From an uncultured Bacteroidota bacterium (lineage in GTDB: Bacteria > Bacteroidota > Bacteroidia > Chitinophagales > Chitinophagaceae), in NCBI GenBank assembly GCA_903825065.1, contig CAIJZG010000323.1:1-17193 (forward strand): a stretch of 17,193 nt of DNA. The letters run 5' to 3'. The notes beneath the pieces are model-generated. The model did not search any database. It was given only the letters and a program-made list of their open reading frames with translations, and had not been told where the DNA came from. This document shows, one piece after another, positions 15,902 through 17,193 of the stretch (position 1 is its first letter; each line of letters opens with the position of its first letter). A program made the position numbers and the translations under genes.

Positions 15902-16765
15902 ATGGCTGACATCAAACCAACTGCACCAGCGGCTGCTAAAACCGCAACATCTGCTCAACCTAAAAAGAGCAGCAACTTGGTTGCAACTATCGCTCCTATT
16001 GCCTGTATTATTTTAGGCTATGTTTTATGGCGCTTCGTTATCGGTGCCGACAGTAATTTCACTACACCTGATGCTTCTGGTGGTTTTTGGCCTAGTCACA
16101 AAGGACCTAAGGGTGCTTTGTCTAAAATGTACGAAGGTGGAATTATCGTTCCAATTTTGATTGGTGCGTTTTTAATTGTTCTTTCTTTCTGTATCGAAAG
16201 ATTCTTGACTATCACAAAAGCAAATGGTACTGGCAATATTGCTGAGTTTGTACGTTCAGTACAATTCCATTTAGCAAACAAAGATGTGGATAAGGCTTTG
16301 GCTGCTTGCGACAAGCAAAAAGGATCTGTAGGAAATGTAATGAAATCAGGTCTTAAGAAATACAAAGAAATGATTACTGATACAGAATTAACAACTGATC
16401 AGAAAGTATTGAATATTCAAAAAGAGGTGGAAGAAGCAACTGCTTTGGAACTTCCAATGTTGGAGAAAAATTTAGTATTCTTATCAACTATCGCTTCAGT
16501 AGCAACCCTAATGGGATTGTTAGGTACGGTAATGGGTATGATCCGTTCTTTTTCTAAATTAGGTGACGAAGGTGGTGGAGAAGCTGCTCGTGAATTGTCT
16601 CAGGGTATCTCTGAAGCCCTTTACAACACGGCTTTAGGTATTGGTACATCTGCTGTAGCGATCATTATGTATAACGTATTTACTACTCGCATTGATGGAA
16701 TTACCTATGGTATTGATGAATCAGGTTTCACATTGACTCAAAGCTTTGCTGCTAATTACAAATAA
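15902..16765 (+). CDS. exbB: ExbB/TolQ/MotA-family proton channel protein
   Basis: A 287-residue inner-membrane motor subunit. ExbB pentamers enclose an ExbD dimer and turn proton flow into force on TonB. The N-terminus is a basic Ala/Lys/Pro-rich segment (1-25) followed by a first hydrophobic helix (about 26-47), a short extracytoplasmic stretch (GADSNFTTPDASGGFWP), then a second helix (about 80-98, ending in CIERF). A large cytoplasmic part follows, then two helices (about 191-217 and 237-260). The MotA/TolQ/ExbB signature is clear: LSTIASVATLMGLLGTVMGM, followed by ELSQGISEALYNTALGIGTSAVAI. The helix at 26-47 is additional to the three-helix E. coli ExbB. exbD follows 65 bases later. TolQ is an alternative family member, but with no other tol genes visible ExbB is the better name. 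Confidence 0.88.
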   Translation: MADIKPTAPAAAKTATSAQPKKSSNLVATIAPIACIILGYVLWRFVIGADSNFTTPDASGGFWPSHKGPKGALSKMYEGGIIVPILIGAFLIVLSFCIERFLTITKANGTGNIAEFVRSVQFHLANKDVDKALAACDKQKGSVGNVMKSGLKKYKEMITDTELTTDQKVLNIQKEVEEATALELPMLEKNLVFLSTIASVATLMGLLGTVMGMIRSFSKLGDEGGGEAARELSQGISEALYNTALGIGTSAVAIIMYNVFTTRIDGITYGIDESGFTLTQSFAANYK

Positions 16766-16830
16766 TCGAAAGATTTTTGTGGAATGCAAACAGTTTTGAA
16801 TCTAATTAGTGAAATTATAAATTAATAACA

Positions 16831-17193
16831 ATGGGTAGAGCCAAATTACCACGGAAGAGTACTAGTATCGACATGACGGCGATGTGTGACGTGGCGTTCC
16901 TTTTGTTGTCTTTCTTTATCTTGACAACAAAGTTCAAGCCTGCTGAAGCCATTGCGGTTACAACACCAAATTCTGTGGCAGCTAAAGTTGCTGATACAAA
17001 AGATATCGTGTTGATCACAATCGACAAAGACGGTAAAGTATTTCTTTCTATGGACGATGAATCTAAAAAAGAGATCATCGCAAACACGCTGAATTCTACC
17101 AAGAATCTAGGTCTTAATGTGCAAGCATTTAAGAAAGCTGGTTTCTATGGTGCACCATTCAGTGGGCTAGCTGCTTTTCTTTCAATTCCAGAA
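16831..17193 (+). CDS. exbD: ExbD/TolR-family biopolymer transport protein, partial
   Basis: This frame opens with the ATG at 16831 and runs 121 codons to the window end without a stop, so the C-terminus is missing. It begins with a short basic cytoplasmic segment (MGRAKLPRKSTSIDMTAM). A single membrane helix (about residues 20-33) follows, starting with the conserved proton-carrying aspartate D20 in CDVAFLLLSFFIL. The periplasmic domain shows the beta-rich pattern DIVLITIDKDGKVFL. This is the standard ExbD layout. It follows exbB directly, supporting one transcription unit; in Bacteroidota a second exbD and tonB often come next, which cannot be seen here. Confidence 0.9.
   Translation, partial: MGRAKLPRKSTSIDMTAMCDVAFLLLSFFILTTKFKPAEAIAVTTPNSVAAKVADTKDIVLITIDKDGKVFLSMDDESKKEIIANTLNSTKNLGLNVQAFKKAGFYGAPFSGLAAFLSIPE

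Noticed and set aside
16815..17102. Minus-strand open frame at the right end
   Set aside because: It is antisense to the clear ExbD frame, which has the conserved membrane aspartate and family layout.
1..17193. CRISPR arrays, tRNA or rRNA genes, insertion sequences, prophage or defence genes
   Set aside because: I saw no regularly spaced repeats, no cloverleaf-like segments, no transposase or integrase motifs and no recognisable defence domains. Nearly all of the window is accounted for by the listed genes.

Overview
The window looks like the chromosome of a Bacteroidota bacterium, most likely near Chitinophagaceae (an inference from gene content and style; no search was run). The supporting signs are AT-rich DNA without clear Shine-Dalgarno sites, A-rich bases before start codons, TAnnTTTG-type -7 promoter elements, a short NuoG, and a secreted zinc metalloprotease of the DUF5117/DUF4953 type.

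Positions 1-10846 hold most of a respiratory complex I operon, all on the + strand. It starts with the 3' end of nuoD and continues nuoE-F-G-H-I-J-K-L-M-N in canonical order with gaps of 13-58 bases. E, F and G form the NADH-oxidising arm with its FMN and iron-sulfur clusters. D and I belong to the quinone-reducing arm that links it to the membrane. H, J, K, L, M and N form the proton-pumping membrane arm. Key ion-path residues (Glu and Lys in L, M and N; two Glu in K) are present. nuoF carries an apparent one-base frameshift near 2055, which puts the last ligand of cluster N3 out of frame. nuoG is short and lacks the large molybdopterin-oxidoreductase-like domain.

Positions 10933-12210 (+) encode a MacB/FtsX-type ABC transporter permease with no ATPase gene beside it. 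Its stop codon directly abuts the stop codon of a convergent gene (12211-12921, -) for a small secreted protein with a CarboxypepD_reg-like domain. Upstream of that gene (further along on the - strand) lie a compact promoter and terminator region and then a large secreted metzincin-like metalloprotease (13011-15560, -).

A 341-base divergent intergenic region (15561-15901) separates the protease from exbB (15902-16765, +). exbD (from 16831) runs off the window end. These two are the start of an inner-membrane ExbB/ExbD motor that uses the proton gradient, probably for TonB-dependent outer-membrane transport.

No tRNA, rRNA, CRISPR array, insertion sequence or prophage feature was seen. The window is mostly conserved housekeeping sequence, and I found no convincing new defence or mobile system. 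The points most worth checking are the nuoF frameshift, the short NuoG with its Cys-pair tail, the heptad repeat before nuoG, and the possible alternative hairpins before exbB.
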